Assembly (NCBI GenBank): GCA_012523685.1
Contig: JAAYTR010000258.1
Location: forward strand, 1 to 33,943
Reading direction: 5' to 3'
DNA length: 33,943 bases
From: Clostridiaceae bacterium
Lineage (GTDB): Bacteria; Bacillota; Clostridia; DSM-8532
The translations under genes and the position numbers were made by a program. Below, piece after piece: positions 33,640-33,943 of this stretch. Below the pieces are notes generated by a model that worked only from the letters and a program-made list of their open reading frames with translations, ran no database searches and was not told where the DNA came from. Positions within the stretch are counted from its first letter, which is position 1; each line of letters opens with the position of its first letter.

Positions 33640-33943
33640 TGGACCATGAAGTTCAAATGGGCAGAACAAAAAGGAAGAGTTTTGCTCGCATCAAAGAAGT
33701 CCTTGACATGCCAAACCTGATTGAGATTCAAAAGAACTCATACCAGCAGTTTCTTAAAGAGGGCTTAAAAGATGTATTAAGAGATGTATCTCCTATCACC
33801 GATTACACCGGTAATCTGATTATGGAGTTCATCGGCTATACTCTGGAAACCGATAATGTTAAGTATTCGGTTGAAGAGTGCAAGGAAAGAGACACAACCT
33901 ATTCCGCACCTTTAAAAGTGAAGGTTCGCCTTATTAATAAGGA
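33639..33943 (+). CDS. rpoB: RNA polymerase beta subunit, N-terminal part (cut by window end)
   Basis: The first 101 residues are seen ([31 protein letters not shown] by eye in two parts). [20 protein letters not shown] and [16 protein letters not shown] are standard for the start of RpoB. CGAGGTGA is the ribosome-binding site. The rest lies past the window. In most bacteria this gene follows rplJ-rplL; here it follows truA and a small unknown gene and has its own promoter. Confidence 0.96.
   Translation, partial: MDHEVQMGRTKRKSFARIKEVLDMPNLIEIQKNSYQQFLKEGLKDVLRDVSPITDYTGNLIMEFIGYTLETDNVKYSVEECKERDTTYSAPLKVKVRLINK

Noticed and set aside
1-33943. tRNA, rRNA, CRISPR array, transposase, replication origin
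   Set aside because: None was recognised: no cloverleaf, no regular repeat-spacer array, no transposase or integrase frame, no DnaA-box cluster.

Overview
The window is a bacterial chromosome segment of low-to-moderate GC from a Firmicute of class Clostridia. This rests on strong GGAGG ribosome-binding sites, TTGACA/TATAAT promoters, zinc-type S14, S4 and L36, uL30 inside the spc operon, ecf transporter genes after rplQ, and a Lon-like protease of the clostridial kind. I lean towards the Ruminiclostridium/Acetivibrio group (old Clostridium cluster III). That placement is inference, not proven by a marker.

Layout. 1-392 is non-coding and holds repeat fragments and a GC-rich palindrome. 393-8410 is a housekeeping stretch on the + strand: an amidohydrolase, tsaE-tsaB-rimI (tRNA t6A synthesis and N-terminal acetylation), an FGGY sugar kinase, a Lon-like protease whose ribosome-binding site lies inside a large hairpin, and an AEC-type permease. 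8623-9723 encodes an HD-GYP (cyclic-di-GMP phosphodiesterase-like) protein. 9765-26584 is the S10-spc-alpha supercluster: rpsJ, rplC, D, W, B, rpsS, rplV, rpsC, rplP, rpmC, rpsQ, rplN, X, E, rpsZ(N), rpsH, then a 207-nt structured gap, rplF, R, rpsE, rpmD, rplO, secY, a terminator, adk, map, a KOW RNA-binding protein, infA, rpmJ, a structured 193-nt leader, rpsM, K, D, rpoA, rplQ. 26853-29425 encodes an energy-coupling-factor transporter core in which both ATPases are fused into one protein, followed by EcfT. 29551-32244 is an insertion relative to the usual order: a small unknown protein, a DUF421 membrane protein and a GNAT acetyltransferase on the minus strand, and a ROK glucokinase. truA, a small unknown protein and the 5' end of rpoB close the window.

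No tRNA, rRNA, CRISPR array, transposase or phage gene was seen, and no wholly new multi-gene system stands out. The most interesting signals are: (1) rpoB lies downstream of the S10-spc-alpha cluster and after truA, with its own promoter, an operator-like palindrome over the -35 box, hairpins, and a 43-codon ORF whose stop overlaps the rpoB start; (2) three ribosomal proteins known to sit around the peptide exit tunnel are enlarged (uL22 N-terminal extension, uL23 C-terminal insertion, bL17 internal insertion of about 50 residues); (3) several structured leaders or gaps lie within the ribosomal supercluster (before rpsJ, between rpsH and rplF, before the KOW gene, before rpsM) and look like regulatory RNAs; (4) the Lon-like gene's ribosome-binding site is sequestered in a terminator-like hairpin; (5) the EcfA-EcfA' fusion.
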